Of a stretch of 64,000 nt of DNA, positions 9,566-18,921 are shown one piece after another. A model generated the notes under the pieces. It searched no databases, was not told the DNA's origin, and was given only the letters and a program-made list of their open reading frames with translations. Positions within the stretch are counted from its first letter, which is position 1; the number at the start of each line of letters is the position of its first letter. The stretch spans positions 1,302,001 to 1,366,000 of the forward strand of contig NZ_CP104861.1 in the NCBI RefSeq assembly GCF_025426255.1, read 5' to 3'. Both the position numbers and the translations under genes were made by a program. Source of the stretch: Pseudomonas fragi (GTDB lineage: Bacteria > Pseudomonadota > Gammaproteobacteria > Pseudomonadales > Pseudomonadaceae).

Positions 9566-9605
9566 CCGCTGAGGAGCGCAGCCTTCGTGCCTCGGCAGCG
9601 GCTAC
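9562..9605. repeat. Palindromic REP-like element, family GTAGCCGCTG
   Basis: A 44-bp element with perfect 10-bp terminal inverted arms (GTAGCCGCTG ... CAGCGGCTAC). It overlaps the LysR stop codon. Related copies lie at 15237-15332, 39489-39580 and 50712-50800. Confidence 0.7.
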
Positions 9606-9630
9606 AGGGCTTTCGATTTTTGGCAGTAGC

Positions 9631-9665
9631 AAAAAAAAGCCCGCCAGGTAAACCGGGCGGGCTTT
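9631..9665. terminator. Bidirectional intrinsic terminator
   Basis: A perfect 10-bp stem AAAGCCCGCC / GGCGGGCTTT, with an A-run on the left and T-run on the right. It separates the LysR gene from the convergent gene ending at 9684. Confidence 0.8.
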
Positions 9666-9683
9666 GAATATTCAGTAGGGCAA

Positions 9684-10100
9684 TCAGTGCTTCGGGCTGT
9701 CTTCAGACACAGGCATCGCCATCAGCTGTTTTTCCTGATTCCAGTCGAACGGTTCATCGTTCTGTTCAGCTTCGTGACGACGCTCTTCCAGCGCCTCATA
9801 CATGTCCAGCTCCTCATCCGACAGGAAGTTGAAGCAGGCGCCGCCGAAGTACCACAGCAGGTCACGCGGGACGAGGTGGGCGATCTGTGGGTAGCGTTCG
9901 ATAACCTGGCACATGATGTCCTGGCCCAGATACTGGCTGTTGATCGGGTCAACCGGCAGCGAACTGCGCATATCGTCAAAGCGTTCCAGAAACAACGCGT
10001 GGCTTTCCTCAGGGATCTGCTCAGCGTCACCGACAGCAACCAGAATGCTGCGCAGAATGTCGAGCAAGACGAGGTTGTGGTTCAGATCGTTGGTGGCCAT
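9684..10100 (-). CDS. PA2817-family conserved protein
   Basis: A 138-residue acidic, soluble protein with no signal peptide or membrane segment. It has a conserved aromatic stretch (VPRDLLWYFGGACFNFL, residues ~79-95) and a charged C-terminal tail. I recognise it as the Pseudomonas protein that sits next to the fadE-type acyl-CoA dehydrogenase (PA2815-PA2817 neighbourhood). The function is unknown; position suggests a link with acyl-CoA metabolism. It lies downstream of fadE in the same direction with a 63-bp gap, probably one operon. Confidence 0.7.
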   Translation of the reverse strand: MATNDLNHNLVLLDILRSILVAVGDAEQIPEESHALFLERFDDMRSSLPVDPINSQYLGQDIMCQVIERYPQIAHLVPRDLLWYFGGACFNFLSDEELDMYEALEERRHEAEQNDEPFDWNQEKQLMAMPVSEDSPKH

Positions 10101-10163
10101 TGCGGGTGTCCTCTAGAGCAAAACGGGCGCCGGAGTATAAAGCCCCCGGCGCCGGTTGTCCTG

Positions 10164-12611
10164 TTAGCGAATCTTTCCTTCGCTGTGGCTCAGTTCCTCC
10201 TTGGAGAAGTCATCCACATCAATCACCTTGCGACGCGCGGCTTCTGCGGTGCGCAACGTCTGGGCTTCAGCCGGTTGCAACACCCCGGCTTGCAGCGCCG
10301 CATCGATGGACGGTTCTCCTGCCGCCGGTTTGACCTGACCGCTTTTCAGCGCATCGTGGAGTTTTTTGTGCAGCGGGCGCGCCTCGTTGAGCAGGTCGCA
10401 GGCATGCTGCAGAGCACCCACGGCGTCATCCGGCGATTGCGGGCGATAGCAACCCGCGAGCACCGCCTCAAGGGTTGGATCACCTTTGGCACGCCCCAGT
10501 ACCGCAGCGACTTCAGCATCCAGTGCGTCTGAAGGCCCGGTATGGCGTCGGCCAAACGGAAACACCACACCGCGCAGTAAAAAGCCCAGAGCGCGGCTTG
10601 GGAAGTTTTTCAGCAGTTCATCCAGTGCGCGCTCGGCATGCCCCAGGCTTTCCTCCATGGCCCATTTGAACAGCGGGTCGAGGTGTGCAGGTGAGTCGAG
10701 GTCGTGATAACGCTTGAGCGCAGCGCTGGCCAAGTACATATGGCTCAGCACATCACCCAGCCGCGCCGACAAACGCTCGCGGCGTTTCAACTCGCCGCCC
10801 AGCAGCATCATGCTCAAGTCGGCGAGCAGTGCAAAAGCGGCAGCCTGACGGTTCAGTGCGCGGAAATAACCCTGGCTCAAGGCGTTGCCCGGTACATGCT
10901 CAAAACGACCAAGGCCCAGGTTCAAGACAAAGGTGCTGGCTTTGTTGCTGATCGCAAAACCGATGTGCTTGAGCAGCAGGGCGTCAAATTCCAGCAAGGC
11001 CTGATCTTTGTCTTCGCGCGCCGCCAGGGCCATTTCTTTCAACACAAAGGGGTGACAACGGATGGCGCCCTGACCAAAAATCATCAGGTTGCGCGACAGA
11101 ATGTTCGCGCCTTCCACGGTGATAAAGATCGGCGCGCCCTGCCAGTTGCGGCCCAGGTAGTTGTTGGGCCCCATGATGATGCCCTTGCCACCGTGAACAT
11201 CCATTGCGTGGCTGATGCATTCGCGGCCGCGCTCGGTGAGGTGGTACTTGAGAATCGCCGACAGTACCGAAGGTTTTTCGCCAAGATCCACCGCGTTGGC
11301 GGTGAGCATGCGTGCGCTATCCATCAGCCAAGCGTTGCCGCCAATGCGCGCCAAGGCTTCCTGGATACCTTCGAAAGCGGCCAGTGGCACATTGAATTGC
11401 TCGCGCACCTGAGCGTATTGCCCGGTTACCAGACTGGTGAACTTGGCGGCGCCGGTGCCCACCGCAGGCAGTGAAATAGAGCGCCCGACCGACAGGCAAT
11501 TCATCAGCATCATCCAGCCTTTGCCGAGCATTTCCTGGCCGCCGATCAAGTAGTCCAGCGGGATAAACACATCTTTGCCCGAGTTCGGGCCATTCATGAA
11601 CGCTGCGCCCAAAGGCAAATGGCGACGGCCAATCTCAACCCCGGGGGTATCGATGGGGATCAAGGCCAGGCTGATGCCCAAGTCTTCCTTGTCGCCCAGC
11701 AGGTGCTCCGGGTCGTGGGCCTTGAACGCCAGCCCAAGCAGGGTCGCGACCGGGCCGAGGGTGATGTAGCGTTTTTCCCAGTTCAGGCGCAGGCCGATGA
11801 CTTCTTCGCCTTGCCACTGGCCTTTGCAAATAATCCCGGTGTCGGGCATTGCCCCGGCATCGGAGCCTGCCAGCGGGCCGGTCAGGGCAAAGCAAGGGAT
11901 GTCATCGCCACGGGCCAGGCGCGGCAGGTAATGGTTGCGTTGCTCGTCGGTGCCGTAATGCAGCAACAGTTCGGCCGGGCCCAGGGAGTTGGGCACCATC
12001 ACGGTGGAAGCAAGGTCGCCGCTACGAGTGGCCAGCTTCATCGCGACCTGGGAGTGGGCGTAGGCCGAGAAGCCCTTGCCGCCGTAGGCTTTTGGGATAA
12101 TCAAGGCAAAGAAGCCATGTTCCTTGATATGCGCCCAGGCGTGCGGTGGTAAATCCATGGCCTGACCGATTTCCCAGTCGCTGACCATCGCACACAGCTC
12201 TTCAGTGGGGCCATCGATAAAGGCTTGTTCTTCTTCGGTGAGCTGGGCCTTGGGGTAGGCCAACAGCTGGTTCCAGTCGGGGCGGCCGCTAAACAGCTGG
12301 CCATCCCACCAGACTGTGCCGGCGTCTATCGCATCGCGCTCGGTTTGCGACATCGGCGGCAGGGTTTTTTGAAACCAGTTGAATAACGGGGCGGTAAACA
12401 GTTTGCGCCGCAAGTCTGGTAACAGCAGCAGAGCGGTGGGCGCTGCCAGCAACAGCCAAAGGATCGCCAGCAACCACCCCGGCACATGGCCGATAACACC
12501 CATCGCTAGCAAATACACTGCGACCACGGCAATGGTCGTCAGGGGGGCGATGCGGCGATGCGCCATATAGGCGATGCCAACAATCAAAACCAATATCCAC
12601 AACAACAGCAT
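10164..12611 (-). CDS. fadE: Acyl-CoA dehydrogenase FadE
   Basis: The product is 815 residues, matching the unusual length of E. coli FadE (about 814). It catalyses the first step of fatty-acid beta-oxidation, giving electrons to ETF (etfBA at 57637-59333). Two hydrophobic N-terminal segments (residues ~1-50, MLLLWILVLIVG onward) suggest membrane anchoring. The acyl-CoA dehydrogenase core (CFALTGPLAGSD, HGGKGIIMGP) is followed by the long C-terminal extension typical of FadE. I chose ATG 12611 because GGAGG sits 7 nt upstream; the TTG two codons earlier is too close to that site. Confidence 0.93.
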   Translation of the reverse strand: MLLLWILVLIVGIAYMAHRRIAPLTTIAVVAVYLLAMGVIGHVPGWLLAILWLLLAAPTALLLLPDLRRKLFTAPLFNWFQKTLPPMSQTERDAIDAGTVWWDGQLFSGRPDWNQLLAYPKAQLTEEEQAFIDGPTEELCAMVSDWEIGQAMDLPPHAWAHIKEHGFFALIIPKAYGGKGFSAYAHSQVAMKLATRSGDLASTVMVPNSLGPAELLLHYGTDEQRNHYLPRLARGDDIPCFALTGPLAGSDAGAMPDTGIICKGQWQGEEVIGLRLNWEKRYITLGPVATLLGLAFKAHDPEHLLGDKEDLGISLALIPIDTPGVEIGRRHLPLGAAFMNGPNSGKDVFIPLDYLIGGQEMLGKGWMMLMNCLSVGRSISLPAVGTGAAKFTSLVTGQYAQVREQFNVPLAAFEGIQEALARIGGNAWLMDSARMLTANAVDLGEKPSVLSAILKYHLTERGRECISHAMDVHGGKGIIMGPNNYLGRNWQGAPIFITVEGANILSRNLMIFGQGAIRCHPFVLKEMALAAREDKDQALLEFDALLLKHIGFAISNKASTFVLNLGLGRFEHVPGNALSQGYFRALNRQAAAFALLADLSMMLLGGELKRRERLSARLGDVLSHMYLASAALKRYHDLDSPAHLDPLFKWAMEESLGHAERALDELLKNFPSRALGFLLRGVVFPFGRRHTGPSDALDAEVAAVLGRAKGDPTLEAVLAGCYRPQSPDDAVGALQHACDLLNEARPLHKKLHDALKSGQVKPAAGEPSIDAALQAGVLQPAEAQTLRTAEAARRKVIDVDDFSKEELSHSEGKIR

Positions 12612-12762
12612 ATTCAATCCTCCATGAAACCAGGGGCGTGCACCCTTGTGAGCTTAGTCGCAACTTTCGATCAGGGTCGTAAGGATAGTGACCATGCGTT
12701 GGAGACGGAGTTCGTCATCCCGGCGTAGACTCCTTCGGCGTCTATCAATCAGGAGCCAGATC

Positions 12763-13389
12763 ATGCTGAAAGTGTGGGGTCGCAAGAATTCGTCGAACGT
12801 TCGAAAAGCATTGTGGTGTGTCGAAGAGTTGGCGTTGCCGTATAGCCGGGTAGAGGCGGGCGGTGCATTTGGCGTCGTCAACAGCCCTGAGTATCGGGCG
12901 TTGAACCCTAATGGCCAGGTGCCGGTGATCGAGGAAGACGACGGTTTTGTGCTGTGGGAATCGAACACCATTGTGCGTTATCTCGCGGCCCGATACGGGG
13001 CGGACACGTCCTGGTACCCGACCGATGCCCGTGTCCGGGCTCAGGCTGACAAGTGGATGGACTGGACCAGCACCTCGTTTGCCGGGGTTTTTCGCACGGT
13101 GTTCTGGGGTGTCTTGCGCACGCCTGCCGAGCAGCAGGACTGGGTGGCCATTAACGCTGCGATTAATGCCTGCGCTGAGTTGCTGGCTATTGCGGATCGG
13201 GCTCTGGCGGAAAAACCCTACTTGTCCGGTGATGAAATCGGCATGGGCGATATCCCGCTGGGCTCTTTCATTTATGCCTGGTTTGAAATGCCCATCGAAC
13301 GCCCGGCCCTGCCGCATTTGGCTGCCTGGTATGAGCGCCTGAAGCTGCGTCCGGCCTACAGAAATGCAGTGATGACCGCGTTGACTTAA
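12763..13389 (+). CDS. Glutathione S-transferase family protein
   Basis: A 208-residue cytosolic protein with an N-terminal thioredoxin-like GST domain. RKNSSNVRKALWC carries the likely glutathione-contacting Ser/Asn, and NGQVPVIEEDD gives the cis-proline loop with ESNTIVRYL next. An all-helical C-terminal domain follows. AGGAG lies 8 nt before ATG 12763, which excludes the longer frame. It is divergent from fadE and upstream of an ABC exporter, an arrangement I recall from the PA2811-PA2817 region. The substrate is unknown. Confidence 0.87.
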   Translation: MLKVWGRKNSSNVRKALWCVEELALPYSRVEAGGAFGVVNSPEYRALNPNGQVPVIEEDDGFVLWESNTIVRYLAARYGADTSWYPTDARVRAQADKWMDWTSTSFAGVFRTVFWGVLRTPAEQQDWVAINAAINACAELLAIADRALAEKPYLSGDEIGMGDIPLGSFIYAWFEMPIERPALPHLAAWYERLKLRPAYRNAVMTALT

Positions 13390-13522
13390 TAGCCACTATT
13401 AATACGGGCGACTGTACTTGTGCGGCGAGGCCAAGCACCATACGGCCTTGTCGGACTTGCCCTACAGGCTGTTCGCCCTTATTTATACCTCCCCCTTTCC
13501 CCATCTTGGTGCGTAATCCGAT

Positions 13523-14455
13523 ATGAGTTCCGCTCTGTCCATACGGCAGCTAACCAAAACCTACGGCAACGGTTTCCAGGCCCTGAGTGGTATCGATCTG
13601 GATGTTGCCGAAGGTGACTTTTTTGCCTTGCTCGGGCCTAACGGTGCCGGCAAATCCACCACCATCGGCATTCTCTCGACCCTGGTAAACAAAACCGGCG
13701 GTACGGTGAATATCTTTGGCCATGACCTTGATCGTAATCCGGCCGCGCTTAAACGCTCGATTGGCGTGGTGCCGCAAGAGTTCAACTTCAACCAGTTTGA
13801 AAAGACGTTTGATATCGTTGTGACCCAGGCGGGTTACTACGGCATCCCGGCGAAAGTCGCCAAGGAACGTGCCGAAAAGTACCTGACGCAATTGGGGCTT
13901 TGGGATAAGCGTGATACGCCTTCACGCTCATTGTCCGGCGGCATGAAGCGCCGTTTGATGATTGCACGGGCGCTGGTGCACGAGCCACGTCTGTTGATTC
14001 TCGATGAGCCCACTGCTGGCGTGGACATTGAGCTGCGTCGCTCGATGTGGAGCTTCCTCACGGAGCTGAACGAGCAGGGCACCACCATCATCCTCACCAC
14101 GCATTACCTGGAAGAGGCTGAGCAGTTGTGCCGCAATATCGGGATCATCGATCACGGCATCATTGTTGAAAACACCAGCATGCGCCAACTGCTGGGCCAG
14201 TTGCATGTCGAGACCTTTTTGCTCGACTTGAAATACCCCCAGCATGCGACTCCGCAGTTGATCGGCTATCCGAGTCAATTGCTCGACGCCACTACGCTGG
14301 AAGTGCAAGTCGACAAAGCCGTGGGTATTACCGGCCTGTTCACTCAGCTGGCAGCGCAAAGCATCGAAGTGGTGAGCCTGCGCAATAAAACCAATCGCCT
14401 TGAGGAGTTGTTCGTGTCGTTGGTCGAAAAAAACCTGGCAAAGGTGGCGATATGA
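13523..14455 (+). CDS. yadG: ABC-2 type exporter, ATP-binding subunit (YadG-like)
   Basis: The product is 310 residues. Walker A GPNGAGKST (~residue 39), signature LSGGMKRRL, Walker B LLILDEPTAGVD and H-loop LTTHYLEEAEQL are all intact. The domain type matches E. coli YadG and drug/polysaccharide exporter ATPases. Its stop overlaps the start of the permease gene (ATGA at 14452), indicating translational coupling. The substrate is unknown. Confidence 0.9.
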   Translation: MSSALSIRQLTKTYGNGFQALSGIDLDVAEGDFFALLGPNGAGKSTTIGILSTLVNKTGGTVNIFGHDLDRNPAALKRSIGVVPQEFNFNQFEKTFDIVVTQAGYYGIPAKVAKERAEKYLTQLGLWDKRDTPSRSLSGGMKRRLMIARALVHEPRLLILDEPTAGVDIELRRSMWSFLTELNEQGTTIILTTHYLEEAEQLCRNIGIIDHGIIVENTSMRQLLGQLHVETFLLDLKYPQHATPQLIGYPSQLLDATTLEVQVDKAVGITGLFTQLAAQSIEVVSLRNKTNRLEELFVSLVEKNLAKVAI

Positions 14456-15231
14456 GCTCGGAGCTGCGCCCCAACCTGATTGCGTTGAACACCATTGTTT
14501 ACCGCGAAGTTCGACGCTTTATGCGGATCTGGCCACAAACCCTGCTGCCGCCAGCGATTACCATGGTTCTGTACTTTGTGATCTTCGGTAATCTGATCGG
14601 TCGGCAAATCGGTGATATGGGTGGTTTCACCTATATGGAGTACATCGTACCGGGCCTGATCATGATGTCGGTGATCACTAACTCCTACGGCAACGTGGTG
14701 TCGAGCTTCTTTGGCGCCAAGTTCCAGCGTTCGATTGAAGAGCTGATGGTTTCGCCGGTTTCGCCCCACACCATTCTGATCGGCTTCACTGTCGGCGGCA
14801 TTTTGCGCGGGTTGATCGTGGGTTTGATCGTGACCCTGCTGTCGCTGTTCTTCACTCACCTGCAAGTGCATCACCTGGGCCTGACCATTGTGGTCGTGGT
14901 GCTGACGGCGACGATCTTCTCGTTGCTGGGGTTTATCAACGCCGTATTTGCACGTAACTTCGACGATATTTCAATTATCCCGACCTTCGTGCTGACACCG
15001 CTGACGTACCTGGGTGGGGTGTTTTATTCGATCACGTTGCTGCCGCCATTCTGGCAGAGCGTGTCACTGGCCAACCCGGTGCTGCATATGGTCAACGCAT
15101 TCCGTTACGGCATTCTGGGCGTTTCGGACATCAAGATCAGCGTAGCGCTGACCTTTATGGTGGTCGCAACGATCGTGCTGTACTTGGGCTGCGCCAAGCT
15201 GCTGGTCAGCGGCCGCGGGATGCGTCAGTAG
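14452..15231 (+). CDS. yadH: ABC-2 type exporter, permease subunit (YadH-like)
   Basis: A 259-residue integral membrane protein with about six hydrophobic segments (for example TLLPPAITMVLYFVIFG and GLTIVVVVLTATIFSLL). It carries the ABC-2 permease signature region near FVLTPLTYLGGVFYS. It overlaps the ATPase gene by 4 bp and must pair with it. The exported substrate cannot be inferred. Confidence 0.9.
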   Translation: MSSELRPNLIALNTIVYREVRRFMRIWPQTLLPPAITMVLYFVIFGNLIGRQIGDMGGFTYMEYIVPGLIMMSVITNSYGNVVSSFFGAKFQRSIEELMVSPVSPHTILIGFTVGGILRGLIVGLIVTLLSLFFTHLQVHHLGLTIVVVVLTATIFSLLGFINAVFARNFDDISIIPTFVLTPLTYLGGVFYSITLLPPFWQSVSLANPVLHMVNAFRYGILGVSDIKISVALTFMVVATIVLYLGCAKLLVSGRGMRQ

Positions 15232-15236
15232 CTCTT

Positions 15237-15332
15237 GTAGCCGCTGACGAGGTATGAGGCTGCGAAAAGGGCCAGAATGTCAGGGCGCGCTGCGCAGCCA
15301 ATCGCTGCCTCGCTGCGCTCCTCAGCGGCTGC
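15237..15332. repeat. REP-like repeat, family GTAGCCGCTG
   Basis: Begins GTAGCCGCTGACGAGG and ends CTCAGCGGCTGCAG, with an inner inverted segment around GCGCGCTGCGCAGC. It starts directly after the yadH stop codon. Confidence 0.6.
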
Positions 15333-15344
15333 AGGTCAGACCAT

Positions 15345-15373
15345 AAGAAAGGCCCCTTTTCGGGGCCTTTTCT
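15345..15373. terminator. Bidirectional intrinsic terminator
   Basis: A 9-bp stem AAAGGCCCC / GGGGCCTTT with a short TTTTC loop and T-run, between the convergent yadH and DUF2062 genes. Confidence 0.8.
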
Positions 15374-15887
15374 ATTGGCGCTGGTTTTTGCGGCTTTTCC
15401 ACTTTCGGCTGACCCACCAGCGCCAATAGAGCATGGTCAGGCAGTAGGCCAGAGTCCCGAGCACCACGCCGCAAACTACAGAGCCCAGTAAAAATGGCTG
15501 CCATACGGTTGAAAGTTGGCCGCTGATCCACTCCCAGGTCAATTCATCAGGCAGGGCGCGTGCAGGCACATTCATCAGCCAGGCGCCCATCTTATAGGTG
15601 CAATAAAACACCGGCGGCATGGTGATCGGATTGGTCAGCCATACCAGCCCTACAGATATCGGCATATTGCTGCGCACGTTTATCGCCAGGAAGGCGGCCA
15701 GCAGCATTTGAAACGGCATAGGGATAAAAGCGGCAAAGATCCCTACTGCCATCGCTCGGGCCACGGAGTGACGATTGAGGTGCCAGAGGTTGGGGTCATG
15801 CAGCAAGGTGCCCAAAAATCGTAAGGACTTGTGTTCCCTGATCAGGGCCGGATCTGGCATGAAACGTTTGATTAAACGCCGTGGCAT
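15372..15887 (-). CDS. DUF2062 membrane protein
   Basis: A 171-residue protein with three to four hydrophobic segments. The DUF2062 core is visible: SVARAMAVGIFAAFIPMPFQ, then NMPISVGLVWLTNPITMPP. The ATG at 15887 has AGAGG upstream. The molecular role of the family is not established. It is divergent from comEC, as I recall for the PA2984-PA2985 pair. Confidence 0.85.
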   Translation of the reverse strand: MPRRLIKRFMPDPALIREHKSLRFLGTLLHDPNLWHLNRHSVARAMAVGIFAAFIPMPFQMLLAAFLAINVRSNMPISVGLVWLTNPITMPPVFYCTYKMGAWLMNVPARALPDELTWEWISGQLSTVWQPFLLGSVVCGVVLGTLAYCLTMLYWRWWVSRKWKSRKNQRQ

Positions 15888-16020
15888 GGGCCTCTCCCTA
15901 GGTCAAGGGGGCAGTATGCCCAAATTCGACAGGATGCCTATTCAGACTTTGTGACAATTTCTTAAGCGCGCGTCCCCGATTCCAACTAATCCGAGTCAAA
16001 GGGATAAGTTGAGTATAGGC

Positions 16021-18237
16021 ATGTACACAGGGATGTTTGCGCTCGCATCGGGCCTGATTGCGCTGCGGTTTTTACCCGCGTTGCCCTCAGCGGGCTGGTT
16101 GCTGCTGATGCTGTTGGCGGGGCTATTGCTCTTGGTCTCGCGCGCCTGGCAGGTGGGGCTTTTTGTGCTTGGGTTGAGCTGGGCCTGTGTTCAGGGGCAA
16201 CGGGCGCTGGATGACCGCCTGGCGGATTCACTCGATGGTCGCACCCTCTGGATTGAAGGGCGAGTGGTCGGGTTGCCGCAACACACTGGCGGCTCAGTAC
16301 GTTTTGAATTGCAGGGCGCCATGTCGCGCCACGGTACATTGCCCACGACCATCAGGTTGAGCTGGTATGGCGGGCCGCCCGTCAACAGTGGCGAACGTTG
16401 GCGGCTGGCGGTCAAGCTCAAGAAGCCCAGGGGTTTGATTAACCCCCAGGGTTTTGATTATCAGGCCTGGTTGCTGGCGCAACGGATTGGTGCGACAGGT
16501 GTGGTCAAGGATGGCCGGTTACTGATGGCCGCCAGTCATGCCTGGCGTGACGGTTTGCGCCAGCGCCTGTTGCAGATCGATGCCAATGGTCGAACGCCTT
16601 GGCTGGCGGCACTGGTCATGGGCGACAGTTCGGGGCTGAGCCGTGACGACTGGGCGCTGCTGCAAGCGACCGGCACGGTGCATTTACTGGTGATCTCGGG
16701 GCAGCATATCGGGCTGTTTGCCGGGTTGATCTATGGGTTGATAGCCCTGATGGCGCGTTATGGTGTGTGGCCACGGGTTTTGCCGTGGCTGCCCTGGGCC
16801 TGCGGTCTGGCGTTTGCGGGGGCTACTGGGTATGGCGCACTGGCGGGCTTTGAAGTGCCGGTGCAGCGCGCCTGCGTGATGCTGGGGCTGGTGCTGATAT
16901 GGCGTTTGCGGTTTCGTCATCTGGGCGTGTGGCTGCCTTTTCTGTTGGCCCTCAATGCGGTGTTGCTCGTGGAGCCGCTGGCAAGTTTGAGGCCGGGCTT
17001 GTGGTTGTCGTTTGCAGCCGTTGCAGTGCTGATTTTTACCTTCAGTGCGCGTTTGGGGGCATGGAGCTGGCGGGCTGCATGGTTGCGACCGCAGGGGCTG
17101 ATTGCTCTGGGCTTGTTTCCGCTGCTGTGGATCCTCGGTTTGCCCATCAGCCTGACCGGGCCGCTGGCTAATTTAATGGCCGTACCCTGGATCAGTCTGG
17201 TGGTGCTACCGACAGCGCTGCTGGGTACGTTGCTACTACCTGTGCCCGTGCTGGGTGAAAATCTGCTGTGGCTGTCGGGCGGCTTGCTCGACGTATTGAT
17301 TCAAGGGCTGCACCTGCTGGGCGGTGTTTTTAATCCCTGGTCGCCTGCAGTCGCGCCGATTTACATTTGGCTGCTGACAGCCCTTGGAGTCCTGCTCCTG
17401 CTGCTGCCTGCCGGGGTAGCACTCCGGCCGTTGGGTTGGCCGTTGGTCCTGTTGGCGGTATTTGCGCCCCGTGAGCAGATCCCCCATGGCCAGGTCGAGG
17501 TACTGCAACTGGATGTCGGGCAGGGGCTGGCGCTGGTCTTGCGCACCCGTAATCACACGCTGTTATATGACGCAGGCCCGAAGGTCCGGAATTTCGATCA
17601 GGGCGAGCGGGTCGTGGTCCCTGCGTTGCGTTCATTGGGGGTTGGGGCATTGGATGTGATGCTGCTCAGCCACGCCGACGCGGATCATGCGGGCGGTGCG
17701 TTGGCGGTGCAGCGAGCATTCAGTGTGGGCCGGGTGCTCGGGGGTGATGTGCCAGGGCTGCCAGAGCAATTGCAGGCGCAGCCGTGCGTCAGTGGGGAAG
17801 GCTGGGAGTGGGATGGCGTCAAGTTTTCGCTCTGGCAGTGGGCTGATGCGACTGACAGCAACCAGAAATCCTGTGTGCTGCAGGTGCTGGCAGGTACTGA
17901 GCGGCTGCTGCTGACGGGCGATATCGACGCCCGCGCCGAGCACGCCCTGCTGAAAAGCTCGCTGGCTGTTCCTACCCGCTGGTTGCAATCGCCACACCAC
18001 GGCAGCAAGACCTCGTCGTCGATGGCTTTTCTCAAGGCGCTGGCGCCGCAAGCAGTGCTGATTTCCCGGGGGCATGCTAATAACTTTGGTCACCCCCATC
18101 CGCACGTGATGGCCCGTTACCAGGCGCTGGGGTTGCAGGTGTGGGACAGCGCCGAGCAAGGTGCGGTGTGGTTTCGTTTGGGAGCGAACGGCAAGGCCGA
18201 GAGCATGCGCGACCAGCGCCGGTTCTGGCGCGATTGA
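16021..18237 (+). CDS. comEC: DNA internalisation/competence protein ComEC (Rec2)
   Basis: A 738-residue inner-membrane protein proposed to form the channel that brings single-stranded DNA into the cytoplasm. An N-terminal membrane segment and OB-like DUF4131 region precede the polytopic Competence domain (LLVISGQHIGLFAGL, ~residue 240). The C-terminus is a metallo-beta-lactamase-like domain with SHADADHAGG and SPHHGSKTSSS. I prefer ATG 16021 (MYTGMFAL) by similarity to other Pseudomonas starts. TTG 16009 is possible and better spaced from AAGGG. Confidence 0.9.
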   Translation: MYTGMFALASGLIALRFLPALPSAGWLLLMLLAGLLLLVSRAWQVGLFVLGLSWACVQGQRALDDRLADSLDGRTLWIEGRVVGLPQHTGGSVRFELQGAMSRHGTLPTTIRLSWYGGPPVNSGERWRLAVKLKKPRGLINPQGFDYQAWLLAQRIGATGVVKDGRLLMAASHAWRDGLRQRLLQIDANGRTPWLAALVMGDSSGLSRDDWALLQATGTVHLLVISGQHIGLFAGLIYGLIALMARYGVWPRVLPWLPWACGLAFAGATGYGALAGFEVPVQRACVMLGLVLIWRLRFRHLGVWLPFLLALNAVLLVEPLASLRPGLWLSFAAVAVLIFTFSARLGAWSWRAAWLRPQGLIALGLFPLLWILGLPISLTGPLANLMAVPWISLVVLPTALLGTLLLPVPVLGENLLWLSGGLLDVLIQGLHLLGGVFNPWSPAVAPIYIWLLTALGVLLLLLPAGVALRPLGWPLVLLAVFAPREQIPHGQVEVLQLDVGQGLALVLRTRNHTLLYDAGPKVRNFDQGERVVVPALRSLGVGALDVMLLSHADADHAGGALAVQRAFSVGRVLGGDVPGLPEQLQAQPCVSGEGWEWDGVKFSLWQWADATDSNQKSCVLQVLAGTERLLLTGDIDARAEHALLKSSLAVPTRWLQSPHHGSKTSSSMAFLKALAPQAVLISRGHANNFGHPHPHVMARYQALGLQVWDSAEQGAVWFRLGANGKAESMRDQRRFWRD

Positions 18238-18285
18238 TAGTGTCCCTGTGGTAGAGTGGCGCACTTTTTCGAGGGGATTGTCACT

Positions 18286-18921
18286 GTGTGGGAACTGGTC
18301 AAATCCGGCGGCTGGATGATGCTGCCGATCATTCTGAGCTCTGTTGCCGCGCTGGGCATTATTGTCGAGCGCCTGTGGACCCTGCGTGCCAGTCGCGTGA
18401 CCCCGGAGCATCTGCTCGGCCAGGTCTGGGTCTGGATCAAAGACAAACAGATGGACAAGGAAAAACTCAAATTACTGCGCGCCGACTCGCCTTTGGGTGA
18501 GATTCTGGCCGCGGGCCTGGCCAACTCAAGGCATGGTCGCGAGATCATGAAAGAGTGCATCGAAGAGGCTGCCGCCCGGGTGATTCACGAGCTTGAGCGC
18601 TACCTCAATGCGCTGGGTACGATTGCTGCAATGGCGCCGTTGCTGGGCCTGCTGGGCACCGTGTTGGGCATGATCGATATTTTCAGCTCCTTCATGGGCT
18701 CGGGCATGACCACCAACGCCGCCGTGCTGGCGGGGGGTATTTCCAAGGCGCTGATTACTACTGCCGCTGGTCTGATGGTGGGCATCCCCGCAGTCTTCTT
18801 CCATCGCTTCCTGCAACGTCGGGTTGACGAGCTGGTGGTCGGCATGGAGCAAGAAGCGATTAAGCTGGTCGAAGTGGTACAGGGCGACCGCGAAGTCGAT
18901 GTGGTCGGGAGCAAAGCGTGA
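18286..18921 (+). CDS. exbB: ExbB/TolQ-family proton-channel protein
   Basis: A 211-residue inner-membrane protein with three membrane segments: residues ~10-28, ~105-130 (IAAMAPLLGLLGTVLGMI) and ~150-175 (ALITTAAGLMVGIPAVFFH). With the ExbD-like partner downstream it should harness the proton gradient to drive outer-membrane processes. GTG 18286 has GAGGGG about 9 nt upstream and gives the usual MWELVKSGGW start. The upstream GTG at 18256 has no ribosome site. First gene of a coupled run exbB-exbD-lpxK. Confidence 0.88.
   Translation: MWELVKSGGWMMLPIILSSVAALGIIVERLWTLRASRVTPEHLLGQVWVWIKDKQMDKEKLKLLRADSPLGEILAAGLANSRHGREIMKECIEEAAARVIHELERYLNALGTIAAMAPLLGLLGTVLGMIDIFSSFMGSGMTTNAAVLAGGISKALITTAAGLMVGIPAVFFHRFLQRRVDELVVGMEQEAIKLVEVVQGDREVDVVGSKA

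Noticed and set aside
10704..12152. Long plus-strand frames opposite fadE
   Set aside because: fadE has full-length family agreement and a strong ribosome site; the opposite frames show no family features.
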